NCBI GenBank assembly: GCA_026122225.1
Contig: JANEZZ010001570.1
Coordinates: 5,146,001-5,210,000 of the forward strand
From: Heloderma charlesbogerti
Lineage: Eukaryota; Chordata; Lepidosauria; Squamata; Helodermatidae
DNA length: 64,000 nucleotides
Direction: 5' to 3'
Shown here: positions 1 to 34,622 of the stretch, piece after piece
How positions within the stretch are numbered: position 1 is the stretch's first letter
How the letters are laid out: every line of letters begins with the position of its first letter
Notes under the pieces: model-generated
The model's database searches: none
Told to the model about the DNA's origin: nothing
The model's input: only the letters and a program-made list of their open reading frames with translations
Made by a program: the position numbers and the translations under genes

Positions 1-43
1 AAGGGCTGCTTTCAGTTCCTAAAGTTATTTTATGTATAACTTA

Positions 44-455
44 GGGCGTAATCCTATCGGGATAGGCGCCTGCCTCCAAACTCAGAGGCACCTGCCTACC
101 CAGTGCAGGGCAGGTGGAGCACGGAGGGGATCTTCTCCTCCGCATTCTGGCTGCCCTGCATTCGTGGCTAGATGGCTGATTCAGCTGTCTAACCACAGGA
201 CTTTGGGGAGAGGGAAGGCTGGACGACACACAGGAAGTATCATACTGGCACTTCCACACTCCCTGCCCTTGGGAACGCCACCCCCGTGCTGCTCTTCTGA
301 GTGCAGAGCCTGAGGACAATCCGTGCTGCCAACGAGATGGCGGAGGATGGGGAGGGGGCAGGGATGCAATTTTCCAGGAACTGACGGTTGGTTGCCAAAA
401 AACGAACAATCCTATGGCAGTCTAGCCACTGTCTAGCAGCCATAGGATTGTGCCC
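44..455 (+). repeat. Family A palindromic repeat, copy 1
   Basis: About 410 bp, GC-rich, bounded by inverted ends gggcgtaatcctat and ataggattgtgccc. Inside is the recurring 'ctagacagctga..ctgtctag'-type inverted motif. It resembles a non-autonomous terminal-inverted-repeat DNA transposon (MITE). The open frames in it are not conserved between copies. Confidence 0.7.
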
Positions 456-508
456 ATAGTTTGCTCAAAAAATTATCATTACATTTTAAAACTTTAAAAA
501 GTAAACTC

Positions 509-912
509 AGAGAGCAATCCTATGGCCCGCTAGACACTGTCTAGCGGGCCATAGGATATGCTCATTTTTTGAGGTCAGTCCCAGGAAAACCAACTGCCCT
601 TCTCGTCTGTGCTGCCTCGGAGGCAGTGCGGAGAAGCCCCATCCTCTGCACTCGCAAGAGGAGCACGGAGCGACTAAAAAGGGGCAGGGCGGCATTCTGG
701 GGTGGGGATAGTGCAGCTGTGCGTACGACACATCCAATGTGTCATACGGCAGGTTCCTCTCCCGGTTGGCCCCCCCCCACTAGACAGCCGAAAATGACTG
801 TCTAGCGAAAAACAGCAAGGCAGGAGAGGTGCAGAGGGAACGATCTCCCCCCCTCGAGCCTTTCCACCCTTGCTTTGGATAGGCGCCATCTATCTAGTTA
901 GGATTGCGCCCT
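509..912 (-). repeat. Family A palindromic repeat, copy 2 (inverted)
   Basis: Same family in the opposite orientation, 54 bp after copy 1. It begins gagcaatcctatggc and ends taggattgcgccc. Positions 522-555 are a near-perfect hairpin (atggcccgctagac ... gtctagcgggccat). Copies 1 and 2 therefore form a larger inverted pair. Confidence 0.7.
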
Positions 913-1423
913 CAGTTAGTAAATCTGTAATTGTTGTCTGAATAGATTAAAACTACATTAAATGACTGCTACAGCATCATAAACACAGTATTCTATACAA
1001 TAAAACCTAAACTGTCAAGAATGCACAATGATAACTCATGTTAGGAAACTAACATGTTACATGCTAGGAAACTAAGCATAAATGGCTATCAGTAAGATAC
1101 ATTAGATCAGTAATCTTAATAAGAAATGGAAGAAATAACTATGCTGAGAATCTTACAGAGAGGATTAAAAAAAAAACATTTTTCCCCGTGGCATCATTAT
1201 TTCCTGACATTTTATATCTTTAGTCTGTCCATAAAAGTCTTATTACATAGTTTTTAGAAATCATGGGAGGGAGAGAGTAAAGGCTTGCTAACAATATATG
1301 AACACCTTATCTTAAATTCTAAAAGAAAATATTTCGTATTTCAATTTTTCTAATGTTCGGGGGGGAAAAACAATCCTCGAAAAAGACAAGTCCCCCCCCC
1401 CCCCGAGCCCTCACATCTCTATA

Positions 1424-1488
1424 CTGGGCATTGAACCCAGGGACATTATGCATGCAAAGCCTATGCTCTACCACTGAGCTATGGCAGC
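1424..1488 (-). repeat. tRNA-derived SINE head
   Basis: Read on the minus strand this is tRNA-like: box A around tagctcagtggtagagc and box B around gggttcaatgcc, separated by the usual distance. It is flanked by a long C tract and has no surrounding functional tRNA context. Short fragment of a SINE, not a tRNA gene (no folded 3' acceptor end). Confidence 0.6.
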
Positions 1489-1849
1489 TCACTGTAGAAA
1501 GGCTTCAGGAGTTAGGCTTATCAGCTATCCATAACTAAGCATTTTGCACTAGACTCAAGCTGTTCATAGTCCCCACAAAGAACTTGTCCTGGGAGATATG
1601 TGTGACAGGACCATTCCATGGATATATGCTCCCTATCACTGCAAGTATATATTGGTTTAGTTACAAGATCAGGGAAATTGGTACTAGAAATTTGTGGCAA
1701 TATTTAACACATGTATTAGTTACCTTTCTGCTAAGGTGATGGTCATAAAACAAACCTGGCCCCACTGAGCTGATGAGCTGCACCAACCCACTATGTTCTT
1801 TAGCCAAGTAGAGCTGCAGCACAGCAAAGATCAGGTAAATAGCTCTTGA

Positions 1850-2000
1850 GAGCGGCCATGGTGGTGCAGTGAGTAAAGTGCCTACACCGTACTGCCAGAC
1901 AGGGCAGGCCCAAGACATTTTGCTTTCTTAGGCAGAGAACCAAATGGTACCCACCTGTCCACTCCCCTTGCCCCCATGATGCAGAGTAGCAAAGACTGGT
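1850..2000 (+). repeat. SINE-like head plus shared interspersed segment
   Basis: Positions 1850-1885 (ggtggtgcagtgagtaaag) look like a box A-type start of a squamate tRNA SINE. The following part, with caagacattttgctttc and aaccaaatggtaccc, reappears at 46170-46260, so it belongs to an interspersed family. Confidence 0.4.
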
Positions 2001-3489
2001 CAAGTTATATTGGCCCCTGAGACAAAAAATCCAACTCCTGCTGTATTTTTAAACCATAAATTAAGTAACTAAAAATTTGCTTTCTTGACACCCATCATTT
2101 TGGGGTGTCATCAAAGTGCAGGAAAAAATCAGCTGCCTCCTCACTCTGCCTAAGATTAAGACCAACCCTAATTCCATCCCCATGTGGCTCCACGTATTTG
2201 AAGAACAATGAGAAAAGAATCGAGGCTCCCCTAAAGGGTTGTTGGTAATGCAACCAAGGGAAACCAATTTACAGCCAAAGACGGAAAGAGAAAATTCTGA
2301 AGTAGATCGTATTCACATTCAAATTAAGAGGTGTTTTTCCCCGTTACAAAAGCAAGGTGCAAAGGCTCTTTACACATGATGGCAAAGTTGAAGGGGGGGG
2401 GGGGGAGTCAAATAGCAACGGGGCATATAGAACTACAAAATTAAAGGGATAGAAAACCTCTTTGCAGCCCATTCCAAAACTTCTTCTTAGAAAAACTGCA
2501 TCGATTGGGGTTTAATGCCTGGTAAACATGCTGGCGTTTGCAAGCTAATCCTATGCGCGTTTGCGTAAGGTAGAGTTTACTCACAAGTAAAGTGATCAGA
2601 TCAGAAGTGTGTTTTATTCCGGGCGGGTAACTCCCATTGCGTTTTATGGGGCTTACTCTGTCTCAAATGCAAATAGAATTGCAAATCTAGGGGCAGTGAG
2701 CATTATGAATCCTGCCTGACCTGCTGCTTCCTGAGCTCAAATTCCTGAAACTGTCTGGATACAGTTATAATTTCTACATTTTCTTGGGAGTAAGTCCCTA
2801 TGACGTTGGTTTATTAAAAGGAGTATACGTCTGGACGGAAGTGTTGGTGGATGCCCGTTGAAGTAAATTTCTTTCTCAGCCAATAGACAGGATCCAAGTT
2901 GGGCTGAGCTTCTGTGGATCTTTTCCCCCCTTCTTCCCCCTCCTGACCGGCACTTTGCAAGAAGGAGGAGAGTCCAAAGTTTACTTCAGCCTCTCTCTCC
3001 TCTCTGGCAGCGCCCTGGAGTTTGCACGGGGGGGGGGACACCCCAAACTAGCAAACCAGCACGGATGGGCTTAAGTATTTCTTGTTCTGCCCCTTTCAAC
3101 AAATAAAAGACATTGTTGGCATTGTCTTTTAAAGCAACAGCCGTAACGAGACAAAAATTACACAGATTATCAAACAGGAAGCCAGGAGAGGCTTCTGCTT
3201 AGCCCTGCTTCAGAAGTTTGAGCAACAAAAAATGTTCAGAGAATTGGAACGAAAAAGTCACCGCTCCCAAGCCTAAGCACTGGAGCCACCGAGTGACGCT
3301 GCTCGGTGGAAGGCAGACCCCAGCCTGAGAGGGTTTGCTCCCTTTCCACGTGGATACAAGTCTCGTCTGATTGGCCCTGCTTTCCGGGGAAGTGAAAGTT
3401 AACCTTTTCCTGCCTGCTTTATTCCCTCACTGACGGAGAGCATGGCTCTTCTCCCTCATTTTTCCTCACAGCAATCCTCTCAATGGATT

Positions 3490-3757
3490 AGAAGAACAGT
3501 CCTTCTTATATTCTTATTGGCTCTTATGTTCTTATTGGCTACTAGTCCTGATGGCTATGTGCTACCTCCAGTCCCAGAGGCAGTGAGCCTATGGCCAGCC
3601 ACCAGTTGCTGGGGAACATGGGTGGGGAGGTGCTGTTGCGCTCATGCCCTGCTTGTGGGTTCCTGGTCGACAGCTCGTTGACCGCTGTGTGGGCGGGGTG
3701 CTGGACTGGATGGACCCTTGGTCTGATCCAGCACGGCTCTTATGTTCTCTGAGGAAG
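3490..3757 (+). repeat. Interspersed repeat ending in cttatgttct
   Basis: A roughly 270 bp unit with a ttcttatt/cttatgttct simple tail at both ends and the block ggatggacccttggtctgatc. I recognise this type as a very common squamate interspersed element whose tail is the usual 3' repeat of an L2/CR1-mobilised SINE; exact family name not known to me. The 79-codon frame in it is not a gene. Confidence 0.5.
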
Positions 3758-3827
3758 GTCAGATAGTGCCTAGTAAGCTTCATCCCCCGAGCCAACACTC
3801 TAACCTTTGTAGTACGCTATTCAGCTG

Positions 3828-3852
3828 GTGTGTGTGTGTGTGGGGGGGGGGG
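3828..3852. repeat. GT microsatellite followed by a G run
   Basis: (GT)7 at 3828-3841 is followed by eleven G. Comparable simple repeats in the window: C run plus (CA)7 at 18991-19014, (GT) at 28344-28357, (ATG)6 at 34000-34017, (CA)/(GA) at 57401-57421, (CA) at 59940-59967, (GT) at 61864-61880 and (GT)/(GC) at 63067-63093. Confidence 0.85.
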
Positions 3853-4185
3853 TTTAAAAAAGCATACACTAGAATTAAGGCTGCAGCGTCGTATGTACAC
3901 CGAGGAAGTAAGTCCTATTGAACATCACTGGCGCTTGCTTCCGAGTAAGTACGCGTAGAACCGGGCTGCACGTACAGAAAGCCAAGGAAGCTGCGACGAG
4001 CCTCGAGCCTGTTACCTCAGCAGAGCATCGCCAGGCGAGCGGGCTACGGGATCCCGCCCTTTCCCTCTCCCGTGCGTGTGTTTTCTTTTTCCTCGCGGGC
4101 GGACTGACTGAAAGGACGGGGCGGAGCGAGCCTCCCTCGGTGCTCCCCCGCCTTCGCGTTGGGGCGTGGCTGTCTTCCTTTCGCC

Positions 4186-4196
4186 ATGATGAACAA

Positions 4197-4200
<4 letters not shown>
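4186..4200 (+). promoter_or_regulatory. Four-codon uORF overlapping the MSL3 start as ATGA
   Basis: ATG ATG AAC AAA TGA begins at 4186 with G at -3 (gccATGa), a better context than the MSL3 ATG at 4197. Its stop codon TGA (4198-4200) shares bases with the MSL3 ATG (4197-4199). Such an arrangement could reduce initiation at 4197 or favour reinitiation or scanning to the ATG at 4212. Seen in sequence; the regulatory effect is inference. Confidence 0.4.
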
Positions 4201-25959
<21,759 letters not shown>

Positions 25960-26940
25960 AGCTATTAATATGGATATAATCAACTGTACATACTCCATGA
26001 CTGCTGCTTTACTACACTACTTCAGGATCAAGAGAGAAATTGAAGTGTATCATTCTAATATCACAAAGGGAGTTTCTTCAACGTTGTCATTCTTTTGACA
26101 TAAAATAATTGCATTCCATTCAGAGTTGTGCTGACATTGCATTCTGGCGCTAGATAACCTTCACTGCTAGATAAATGAAGCTCTGCATTCAGTTGACTGC
26201 TAATGCATAGAACTGCATACAAATAAAGTGAGGGAAAGGAGTAAGTGCATTAGAAACAGACTTTGAGAACTAACCATCTGGTGTTCCACTTCAATGTAAG
26301 CTTGCTTCAGCTTGAACTTTCAGAACATCACCTGCATTTCAGGAGAATGCAAGAGTGACATTGTACATGTTTTTCACTTTTGGAATTCATATTTTATTAC
26401 ATGAAACTATTATAACACATTGATCTTTATAGAAGAAAGAATATGCAACTTCCATGTTAGCATGATCTCTGCCTCAAGATTTACAGTGGTTTGGGGGTGG
26501 GGGTGGGGGGGAAATCCAGGATTTGCCTTTTCCCCCATGTTTGTCAGTGCCTGAATAGTTTTGATTGAATTAATTCATCCCATATAAGGTTAGAATTGCT
26601 TTGATGATTTTGTTTTTGACTTGTTGGTTTTGGGAATGAAGAATGCCAAAGTGACAATAACTTTGGCAAGAGTTCTGAAAATGAACAGCGGCTGCTAAGT
26701 GAAGCTATCAAATGTAGATTTAGTTTTGTTTAGACTAGTTTAGGAATGCATAGGCATGTATGTAGAGAACTGGACACACTTTTGCCTCTGGGTTGATCTT
26801 AACGTGGTGACTATGGTGTATAAATCAACTAGATCTTCTTCCATGTACTTAAATAGGCAGACGTAAATAACACTGTCAGAATTTTAATGTCCGTGCCTAC
26901 AAAAAATAGTCTGCTCAATAAAAATATTTAAAGCGAGTCT
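25960..26940 (+). other. MSL3: MSL3 3' UTR with two polyadenylation signals
   Basis: AT-rich, without recognisable repeats. AATAAA occurs at 26222-26227 and 26917-26922; the second sits just before the first palindromic repeat (26940 onward), making it the likely main end. A third AATAAA at 28258 would imply a transcript running through repeats. Which signal is used cannot be decided from sequence. Confidence 0.6.
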
Positions 26941-27369
26941 CTGGGGCTGTTCACCCAACAGAAAGGCCCACCATTGGTTATTTAACCTATGGTGAGTTTG
27001 CGGTACATGTGGGGTGGATATGGCAACCATTTTGAATATGCAAACCCACACACCCCACTCGGGGGTTGTATCATGTGAACTTGGTGAGCATGGGTTATGT
27101 GAGGGTTAAACAATCCTCACAATGCATGCTTGCCAGGTTTGCATGACAAGATGACCTGGCGCCCACAGCTGCTTCAGCTCATTGTGGAATAAATAACCCA
27201 TGATGAACCCATGGTGTGTCGTCTGAACCCAGTCTCCGTAAACTTGAAAGCAAGTAGATGAGCCTAAAGTGTCTCACTGTCATTTATACAGGCTGATCCT
27301 ATAGCAAAGTTCCTTGAAAAGCTCCATTAATTTTAGTAAGGCTTGTATTGGTCAATTGCATCTATACAT

Positions 27370-27492
27370 CGGGGGTGGGCAACTTCAGATGTTGCTGGAC
27401 TACAACTTCCACCATCCCTCACCATTGGCCATTGATGTTGGACTGGTGGGTGTTGTAGTCCAACATCATCTGGAGGGCTACAAGTTGCCTAC
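27370..27492. repeat. hAT-like palindromic MITE
   Basis: gatgttgctggactacaact at the left pairs with gtagtccaacatcatctgg at the right, so nearly the whole unit is a hairpin. The ggggtgggcaac end resembles hAT terminal repeats (CAGGGGTGGGC type). Relatives: 32322-32422, 33149-33290, 34490-34622, 43360-43470 and 43582-43690. Confidence 0.7.
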
Positions 27493-30400
27493 CTCTGCTA
27501 TAAACTAAATTTGTTTAAAAAAAGAAACTAACCAGAATACTTAATTGCTCAAAAATGTATTCTATAGTAATAACTATAGTGGTCCAGACAACAATATGCA
27601 TTTAAACTTCTACTATGATTCACAAGTATTGGGATAATGAGCTCTATAAACCAACCCCAATAAAGAATGGTGCCCCACTTTCTTAAACTGAGTATCCAAA
27701 GTATGAGTTCAATCAGCTAATCATTCAGAAGCTGTAGAAAAAGATTTCCTAAACTGCTGGCCCCAAGCACACACTTGCCTCATGCTTGTTAAAGTATGCC
27801 ATTGGGCTTGTGCAGACTTGCAGTCAGTCACATGGAGAAAATTATCCCATATGGATCGCTGCAACTCTCCCTCGTGGTCTTACTGCTGTAATGGATGGGC
27901 TTCAGCAATCAAGAGACAACTCTGTAGAGACAATTCCTGTGTGACCAGGCCCTTTAATTTGTGGACTGTTGCTATTTGGGGTGTTAGATTTGGGGATAAA
28001 CTTATTAGTTCCTCACGTTTCTTTTCTGATCATAGGTCCTAAAAACCTTTGAAGGATTTTGGCCTTGGATTTGAAGCTTTGAAATGAGACAAGCATTTGT
28101 TAGTGTTGGTGTAAAATATTGTTTGTGCAAAATAGTTAAATATTAATGAGTTATTTAATATAGACTAGTGGTGAAACCTGATTCTTAATTTCTTCCATTG
28201 TGTTTCAGTACATTATATGTCAAATGCTGTGTCTTATTGCACCTGAACAGTGCATAGAAATAAAAAGGAAGGCTTGTAACTGAATTGAAACATTCTGTTG
28301 TAACTGCTGTAACAAAGCTCTGATATGTTTGGGAACACAAAATGTGTGTGTGTGTGTATTCGTTTTTAATCTACCAGTGCAGCACAGTAATTAAGAACCT
28401 GTATTCTGGATACTTCATTCAAAGATCTAGTCAATCAGGTGTGCATATTCATAACCATAAGGCAACGATACATAACTAAAGCCTCTAATTAAATGTTTCA
28501 CAAAAATGGAAGGTGCCTATTCCCCCTCGCTCCCTGCTGTTTCCATTTCTGCAGCTGGCCCCTTTTCAAGTTGCTATGCTGACAGAAATGACTGCATCCA
28601 TCCCTGACAAAACAGCCAATTAACACTTTTAAGTTCTTCTGCATAGCCATTCATCCAAGTATGTATGTGATGGTGTATAGAAAATAAGCTCTGCTTGGTG
28701 TACTACCTTACTATATTTCACATCATTACATGCCAGAATTTTTGGGTGCAAAATATCAAAATAAAACCCTTCTAATAATGCAAAATAACCATATTTGTGA
28801 GATACAAGCATCACCAAAGCTTGTATTTATGTACTGGTGCCATATCTAGAACAACTTTCTGGAGGACAAGACAAACGAGCAAGTTAACTCTTATTAAGCT
28901 TGTATTGCTAGGGGGCTACTTGAATGGTGGGAGTGAAAATAAGACCTAGATTGCTAATATTGTCATTGATTTCTTTTATCTGGCAAGTTGTCCCTCCTCC
29001 CTTCTAATATATACTGTCTGCATGGTGATCCTAGTATACAGAATGATTTCCACACCTGTGGAGGAAAATACAGGACATCAATTATGAAGTCTTAGCTGCT
29101 TAGGAGCCTGCAAATAAATACCTCTTGAGCCTGATTCATGAATTTCAGAATGGAGAAACAATCCCAAAACAGAAAGTTGTCTTGATGGCTTGCTGATATC
29201 AACCTGGCACTCATCCATCTTGTATTGCTGTTGTAATGGTGAAGCCTCTGACACCTAGGTGAAGTGGTCCATAAAATTCCACCTATGAAGGGATCAAAGT
29301 TAATTAGAATGTTTGGTGGCCTAGCCTGAATTTTTGGCAAGGGGACTATGTTGAATTGTATGCTGAATATACTTTTGAATCATTGTAAAAATGAAATTAA
29401 TGAAAAAAAAGGAATATGGGGATTACAATATAAATGGCCTACCTGCATGTGTAAACATTAAATCTGTGTTTCTAAGGGTCTCAGTCATAATTAGATTTTA
29501 GTAGAATCTTCCATTTCTTTCTGACTTAGTTGTAGCGTCTAGGTTTTTCTGAAACTGCATGTCTCCTTAGTGAATAAAGAACAATCGTGGAAAGCTTTCT
29601 TGATTGGGCTTGAAGTAGGTGTACAGAATTGCCTTTAACAGCTGCATGAAAGGCAGTGCTGGAAAGGTTCTCCTGTTGACTTTTTAGCTCACTTCCAGCT
29701 GGTAGTTGATATACCTCTTAAGAGAACACATCATGCAAGACATTTATCACAGAGGAAGAATTGGAAGGAAGCATAGAGGAATGAGGGGAAAGTGAGGGTT
29801 AAAAATACAATTTACAAGATCTCATCCATTTCAGGGAGAAGAATTAACCATTCAGTCCTGCATTCAAACCTTTGGATACTGAATTAGCTGGGATAATTTG
29901 GGGCTTCAGAACAGACAAGCTATTTGGCTCCCTCAAGCGAAAGAGATTATCTTGTACTTCAGGTGTAATAGGAATGGGTGTCCACAGGTGGGCGGGGGGG
30001 GGGTGTTCCCCCCACGGAGCCTAAATGTATTTATTTTACTGTACACAGACGCACACACATCCAGCTAGTCAACAAGAGATTTAGAGTGATCTCTGAGATG
30101 ACTCCTATTGAGAGTGGCTGCCAGACTCAAAATCTCAGTACTTTTCTGGAGAAAAGCCTTCCTGCCTGGCAGGCAGCTCAGATGAATGCTGCTTGTTCTG
30201 ATGTAACATTTGCAGAAGCAGCGTTGTTACAAGATTTGGAAACCCTAGAAATATAATGATAATATAAACAAAGGAATTATGGTGCCTTTGTGTGATAGGG
30301 TGAGGAGGTTGGGGGTGCTGCTAAACCCAGCCCTGCTTTTTGAAGGGCGGTAGCTAAGAATAAAAGCCACCACTGTTTCTCATTGCTTCTCTTCAGGACC

Positions 30401-32321
30401 ATGCGATGGTGCATGCGGTTCAGTTGTATAAAGACTGCAAATAGTCAAGTCAGCAACCCGTAGTTACGAGTCATAGACCTTGTTCCCCTCCAGAATTATT
30501 TCTGCAGACTTCCATGGTAAGAGGAAAGAAAGAAGAAAAAACACACCATCTTGATTGACTAAAAGCAAGGCAGAATTTTCCAAGCAGTTTATCACATTGC
30601 CTGACCATGCAATGCAGAACAGGTCAGTATTCTGTTAAATATGTACTTCCACAATATTTATGTGCATGTTGTATTTTGGCTTCAATGACTCATACATCAG
30701 ATATAAATTGTTAAGATGCTTCCCAATGACCTGCAATCCTGATAATTAGTATATGTGTATTCTGAGATACCCTAATTACTAGAAAAATCTAGAAGGTGGA
30801 CACTTCCCCATTTCCTGCTTTTCCACTACATAATCTCTAGGTGGCACTGTGCTATGGCAGAATAACACAATTACACAAGTAGGAAATACGTTTTCTTTAG
30901 CTTTCAGAAATAACACTGTCCATTCTAAAAACAACAACAATGGGGAAAGTGCTCTTAAAAACAAACGAAACTAGAAGGTCATGATGTTGTCTAAAGGCAA
31001 CATCTTTATGGGTGTACCCATAAACAACCATGAGTAAGGAATGACAAGCACATAATAAATGGGTTGTGTAGGTAAGTTTTCTGATAGGACAAGAACTTTT
31101 CCCAGCTCTATATGGCAATGCCGGAAATTAAACCTGGGTTCTTTTGCAGGCAAAGCATGTAGTCTACCACTGAGCTGTGGTAGAGCTGTGGTACCCTCCC
31201 CAAAACAAGCTTCAAAAGTGTAACCTCTCCCTCAAAGCTACCCCCACACTAGCTAAGATGTGAAATGTGGTCCACCCATAGTCAAAACATCCAGATGACT
31301 ATGAAAGCCTGAAAAGGGACATTTGTATATCTCCTTCAAAACAGGTAAAAGAAGTGTGTAATCCCAATGGTAAAGTACTTCTAGGCTGCCCAGAAAGCCA
31401 AAATCTAGCATATACACAATATAAGGCACTCTGATTGCAAATGTCTTCCTTGCAGACTTTTCTAGTAAATCTCTCCCAAAAAATGGTGGGGGGAGGGGAG
31501 AGAAAGGAAAAAGTGGATGCTGAATTGGTGACACGCCATCAAAAAAGCAGAAATTTGTGAACACATAGCCCATACAATGCTAGCTGTTAGGGAAGTTTGA
31601 AATTTTTTTATTTTTGGCCAAGCCACGGGACATGAAGTTAACCTCATAAGAGAAAGTGGCATTCTAGCACAAAGTAAGTCTGGCTGTATGTTGGGCAAAA
31701 TATTGTTGGGTTTTCCCACTGGTTATTCACACACTTCAATCAGACTACCATTTTGGAGGAGGAGGAACTTTGAGTGGCAACTACTAACATGCACTTATAC
31801 TTGAAGAATCCAAGTTTAATTTTATTAGTATTACAGGAAAGCTCAGCAGCTTGCTGGCAGCAACCAACCGCACTTCTTTTAAATATAGCTGCTGATATCT
31901 TTCGGAGACTGTAGATTCACTTCTAGTCATAGAGACTGTCAATTTGAGTAATTTCAGATACTTTGTGTGCCGATAGCTATTAATGGACTTCAAGATCGCC
32001 AGTGTGATAAATAATTCATCCATGAGTCATTTTTACTGCATCTTCATTTTTTCTGATTTTACTTCTCTTCAGTGATCATATCAAATCTAAGTATCTGCTT
32101 TAAATCTAGGATTTCCAGTATCTTGACTTTAGCAGAGCCGCAGCCTTTCACAACATACAGGGATCTCACTACACAACATAGAAGTGTAATGTATATGCTT
32201 GCTCTAAAAAATACGAGATTTTGTTTGAGATCCGCATTTTAACACAAGTTTGAAACGGTGGACTGCTGACTTGTGTGACTGTAACAGCCTCCTCAAACCT
32301 TCTGCCCTCTTGATATTTTAG
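27493..32321. other. AT-rich intergenic stretch, little recognised
   Basis: No exon with convincing coding character. AATAAA at 28258 is the only candidate extension of MSL3. Long C/G tracts occur at 29990-30014. The SINE head at 31115 is the only repeat I could name. Confidence 0.45.
31115..31190 (-). repeat. tRNA-derived SINE head, second copy
   Basis: Same minus-strand box A (ctcagtggtagac) and box B-like (aacccaggttta) arrangement as the piece at 1424, more diverged; agagctgtggta is duplicated at its edge. Confidence 0.55.
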
Positions 32322-32422
32322 ACTTCATCTCCCATCAGCTCCAGGCAGCATGGCCAATGATCAGGCATGCTGGGACTTCTAGTCTGAAATATCTGGAGGA
32401 CACCACGTTGGGGAAAGCTGAA
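32322..32422. repeat. hAT-like palindromic MITE
   Basis: gacttcatctcccatcagc ... ctgggacttctagtctg with ggaggacaccacgttgggg at the right end; same design as 27370-27492 but partly truncated at the left. Confidence 0.6.
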
Positions 32423-33148
32423 CCATAGGATGTTATCGTTCCAATTATATTAGCATGACTCCTCGTAGAGCCTAATCTGTTTAAGTCTGTGCCTCATCCT
32501 CCACTCCATCTTATGATTCTGACCATGCAGACTTCATGACTTCAGTGTCAATCAGGTCCTTCCACTCTTTTCTGATAGGAGATCTGAAGATCTCAAAAGC
32601 TTGCCCACAATTTTGTGCATTTTGCTTGCTCCTTGTTAAGGTATTGCCCGACCATGGATTTGGGCATTATTCTTATGGAACAACAATACAGTTTAATGTG
32701 TTTTATGCATTAACAAAGTAGTTTGTGCTGTTGAATATGATTGTGATGGAGGGTGGGAGTGGAAAGAAAATGTCCTCAGTGTCACATGGTAGGGGAACTG
32801 ATGTCAGTCACCTGTGAGCTTGAAAGTTCTTCATAAGTAATAGCTGGCAGTGACATGGCATCAATTATTAGAGATGGGTTAAAGAATATTTTCTCAAACT
32901 CTGTACCTCTTACCTTCCAGTGTCTGTTTTCAGGCATCATATTTTATTGGAGCAAACTCAGCCATGGCTGTACACTCCAAAGTTGCCAGATGTTTTTGCA
33001 GAACAGCTTTAGGCAAATATCAAAAATTAGTCTAGAGTACTGCCCCATCATGATAGGCCCAAGATGAAAAGGTGTGTGTGTGTGCAGAGGTTTTCTGTTG
33101 TCAGCTTTAGATGTTCACCCTGACCAACACCACTAATGCTTTTAGAAC

Positions 33149-33290
33149 AGGGGTGAGGAACCTTTGGCCCTCCAGAAGTTGTTGGACTACAACTCTCATC
33201 ATCCCTGACCATTGACTATGCTGGCTGAGCTGGTGGGAGTTGGAGTCCAGAAACATCTGAAGGGCACCAGCTTCTCCATGCCTGTTTTAG
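33149..33290. repeat. hAT-like palindromic MITE, full length
   Basis: Starts caggggtgaggaacc and ends in a complementary caccagcttctccatgcctg; inside, ggactacaactctcatcatc pairs with gggagttggagtcc. One of the best-preserved copies of this family in the window. Confidence 0.7.
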
Positions 33291-34489
33291 AATGTTTGAA
33301 GGTTAAACATGTTAGAACAGGTGTTAGCAAACTTTTTGGGCTTGTTGGCACATTTAAATAAATAATTTTGTCAATTTGAAAAACTGTCATGGGCACTACC
33401 ACATAGCCCTTATTGTGTGTTTGTTTAGTGTACATTAGCGTTCTTTTGCTTAAGCAGCTTGCACTTTTTAAAAAGTAAAACAAAGACCAATTATCCTCAG
33501 AAAAGGAATAAAATGCCAGATACAACTGTTCTACAGGCTGAAGCATCGTGTGCACATCCCCATAGAATCAGGAAAGCTTCGGAAGCATTCTACCTTTCAA
33601 GACAACACTGCATTGAAAGCAACCTTCTGCCTGGCCTTTTCATTGGCTGTAAAGTCTGTGTCAAATAGTTCAACTAGGTAGCCCTTAATACTACACAGTT
33701 TGGCCTTTGCTCTTCTAGCAGTCCAATTATGTACTTTTAGGTATCCATTTCCCATGCAGGACCAAGTGTAAGGAGGAATACGCTAGGTCAGAACATTTGT
33801 CTGAAAGGCATCCATTCACTATGGGCTTAATGGCTGCAATTAGACATTATTATTTCTAAGAATCAGCCATAGTTTGTCCTTTGAGACAACAATGTATATT
33901 AAAATCTTTTACCTTTCCTTTATTCCTCTACATGTCAAATGAAAAGAGAGAGTGGGAAAACATTTAAAAGGAAGGGAAATAAATCAAATGAGAACTGTAT
34001 GATGATGATGATGATGAATAGAAAGAAGCAAGAGCAATGTTTTCTCAGCCTACAATATTCTGCTGCAACAGCTACTTTGGAAGCCTGTGAACTGTTTAAA
34101 AATTTCATAGATAGTGTAGGCACTTTTCATAAGAGTAGGGAATAGATGGGTTATATGCTTCAGTGGGGATGATATCAGGCCCTAAGGCATCAACAGCACC
34201 CCCTGTTATGCTACTTCAGCTGTGCCTAATGTTGCTGAACTCATACCTTGCCCATTTGGCCACTATAAGGGAAAAATATTCCTAAATACGAGGTAGGCTT
34301 ATCTGAAAATGCTTTTCCTCTCATGTTTTTGAATTTTAGATAACAAACCATGAAACTAAAGCGAACAATTAAAATGCCTATGAATAACATTAATACTTAA
34401 TGTGTTGGATTCAGCATTTTTCTGCTGATGGGAGCATCCCTTCAATGGAGTAAAATTCAGCTTCTGCTGGCAGAAAAGACTGGTGACTT

Positions 34490-34622
34490 TAGCTCAGCCT
34501 TCCCTGGTGCCCTCCAGATGTTTTGGATGGCAACTTCCATAATTCCCAGCCAGCATGTCCATCAGGAATTATGGGAGTTGCTGTCCAACACCTCTGGAGG
34601 GCACCAGGTTGGGGAAGGTTGC
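34490..34622. repeat. hAT-like palindromic MITE
   Basis: ccttccctggtgccctccag at the left pairs with tctggagggcaccaggttgg at the right; aacttccataattcc pairs with ggaattatgggagtt. Confidence 0.7.

Larger units (their letters stand above)
913..3480. other. Upstream intergenic stretch
   Basis: Apart from the SINE pieces listed I see no gene here. Homopolymer tracts (C run at 1392-1404, G run at 2393-2406, G run at 3028-3037) break it up. A palindromic relic with atcctatgcgcg lies near 2550-2660. No promoter element was recognised. Confidence 0.5.

Noticed and set aside
41..889. Several 60-120 codon frames near the window start
   Set aside because: They lie inside family A repeats and are not conserved between the copies.
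1424..1488. Possible tRNA gene
   Set aside because: Box A and B are present but the acceptor stem does not close and the piece is joined to repeat sequence; better read as a SINE head.
29978..30256. 92-codon + strand frame after a G run
   Set aside because: No start context, no splice site and no homology recognised; composition like surrounding intergenic DNA.
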